DNA of 64,000 nt from the NCBI GenBank assembly GCA_021731145.1, contig JAKFXX010000019.1, forward strand, positions 1 through 64,000, written 5' to 3'. This DNA comes from Gammaproteobacteria bacterium (lineage in GTDB: Bacteria > Pseudomonadota > Gammaproteobacteria > Ga0077554 > Ga007554). Position 1 is the first letter of the stretch. Each line of letters begins with the position of its first letter. This document shows positions 63,119 through 64,000 of the stretch, one piece after another. The notes under the pieces were generated by a model. It saw only the letters and a list, made by a program, of their open reading frames with translations. It searched no databases and was not told where the DNA came from. The position numbers were made by a program, and so were the translations under genes.

Positions 63119-64000
63119 ATGTCCGCATCCATTGATTATGACATCCTGATCATCGGCGGCGGCATGGTGGGCGCGAGCCTTGCGTGCGCGCTGGGCAATA
63201 CCGCGCTGCGCATCGGCATCATTGAGGCCGTGCCGTTTAACGCATCCGCGCAGGTGCAGCCCAGCTACGATGACCGCACCCTGGCGCTCGCCTACGGATC
63301 ACGGCGCATCTTTGAGGGCATGGGTCTGTGGCCTGCGTTGGCGGGAGCTACCACTCCCATCAAAAAAATCCATGTCTCCGACCGCGGCCACTTTGGTGTC
63401 ACGCACATTGATTGCGCCGATGAAGGTGTCGAGGCGCTGGGTTATGTCGTAGTGAGCCGAACGCTCGGCCAAACACTCATGCAAGCGCTCAGCGCCCTCC
63501 CCCATGTTGACCTGATCTGCCCGGCCCAGCTTGCCGGCATCACCACCCGCGCCGATCATGCACAGGTGATCGTGGATCAAAATGGTGAGCAGCGTACCCT
63601 CACCGCACGTTTGATAGTGGCGGCGGACGGCGGCAAATCGGCGGTGCGTGAACAGCTCAAGATTCCCACACGCACCTGGGATTACCAGCAGACCGCCATC
63701 ATCACCAACATCACGCCGCAGCGCCCGCACAACAACATCGCCTACGAGCGTTTTACCTCCACCGGCCCCATCGCCATGCTGCCGATGAGCGACAACCGTT
63801 GCGCCGTGGTGTGGACGGTCGCCAGCGACCAGGCTGACGCCATCATGAGACTGCCCAATGAGGCCTTCCTCGCGGGATTGCAACATGCCTTCGGTCATCG
63901 CCTGGGCAGACTGCAACAAACCGGCTCGCGCCACGCCTACCCACTGGTATTGACCCGTGCGCTCGAACACGTCCGCCCACACCTCGCCGTGATCGGTAAT
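63119..64000 (+). CDS. ubiH: 2-octaprenyl-6-methoxyphenyl hydroxylase UbiH, 5' part
   Basis: The first 294 codons of an FAD monooxygenase for ubiquinone synthesis; the frame is open at the window end. The FAD motif GGGMVGASLACALG is near the start, and AADGGKSAVREQLKI is the middle FAD/NADPH motif. TGPIAMLPMSDNRCAVVWTV matches the UbiH group more than UbiF or VisC. The rest of the gene, with the third motif, lies outside. Confidence 0.9.
   Translation, partial: MSASIDYDILIIGGGMVGASLACALGNTALRIGIIEAVPFNASAQVQPSYDDRTLALAYGSRRIFEGMGLWPALAGATTPIKKIHVSDRGHFGVTHIDCADEGVEALGYVVVSRTLGQTLMQALSALPHVDLICPAQLAGITTRADHAQVIVDQNGEQRTLTARLIVAADGGKSAVREQLKIPTRTWDYQQTAIITNITPQRPHNNIAYERFTSTGPIAMLPMSDNRCAVVWTVASDQADAIMRLPNEAFLAGLQHAFGHRLGRLQQTGSRHAYPLVLTRALEHVRPHLAVIGN

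Overview
The window looks like chromosome of a mesophilic, moderately GC-rich gammaproteobacterium, possibly from one of the sulfur-oxidising or deep-branching orders. I place it from gene order, not from a marker gene. Three blocks are typically gammaproteobacterial: zapA, 6S RNA and 5-formyl-THF cyclo-ligase; ygfB, pepP and ubiH; and pilS, pilR and pilABCD. I found no rRNA, tRNA, CRISPR array, prophage or intact transposase. Coding density is high and most genes are housekeeping.

Layout. 1-5.2 kb: the 3' part of a MoeB/ThiF adenylyltransferase, a YbaK-HDOD fusion protein, an alpha/beta hydrolase, an Ala/Pro-rich lipoprotein, a DUF1499 protein and alanine dehydrogenase. 5.2-16.5 kb: a complete type II secretion operon, gspC to gspN, on the minus strand with mostly overlapping genes. 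16.5-24.4 kb: an acyltransferase-like membrane protein, a 0.65 kb gap holding a DnaA-box trio and palindromic repeats, a DUF2782 protein and a LOG-family protein divergent from polA, then a pcm/rhodanese/tolC set. 24.4-27.1 kb: a TPP riboswitch, thiC and a cysteine-cluster protein. 27.3-36.0 kb: type IV pilus genes pilD, pilC, pilB and pilA with the regulators pilR and pilS. A sigma-54 promoter, a perfect CRP-type site and inserted repeats lie in front of pilA. PilD probably processes both the pilins and the type II pseudopilins, so the two large clusters are linked.

36.3-44.8 kb: RsmB-like methyltransferase, M42 peptidase, pteridine reductase, trmB, an Old Yellow Enzyme, a GIY-YIG protein, a triheme cytochrome, rpiA and an OmpA-type porin with thrombospondin type 3 repeats. 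45-53.2 kb: a PA2779/PA2778 pair, a JAMM peptidase, an Agd3-like secreted deacetylase candidate, a YidB-like protein, a DUF255 thioredoxin-domain protein and a kelch protein. 53.3-57.0 kb: an ECF sigma factor with its NrsF-type anti-sigma factor, divergent from a four-gene bufferin-type operon (DUF2282 precursor, DUF692/MNIO enzyme, DUF2063 partner, DoxX). This is the most interesting system in the window: a probable metal-stress, copper-binding RiPP pathway with a matching ECF promoter upstream. 57-64 kb: ilvA, an H1-like protein, EVE protein, 5-FCL, 6S RNA, zapA, a zapB-like gene, a large palindromic element, ygfB, pepP and the start of ubiH.

Several dispersed intergenic repeat families are visible: an 18 bp identical core with inverted ends in three places, a GTTGGGTC/GACCCAAC palindrome in three places, and a GGCAAYTGCTCC element in two places, once nested in the second family. 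Two short VapC-like toxin relics are also present.
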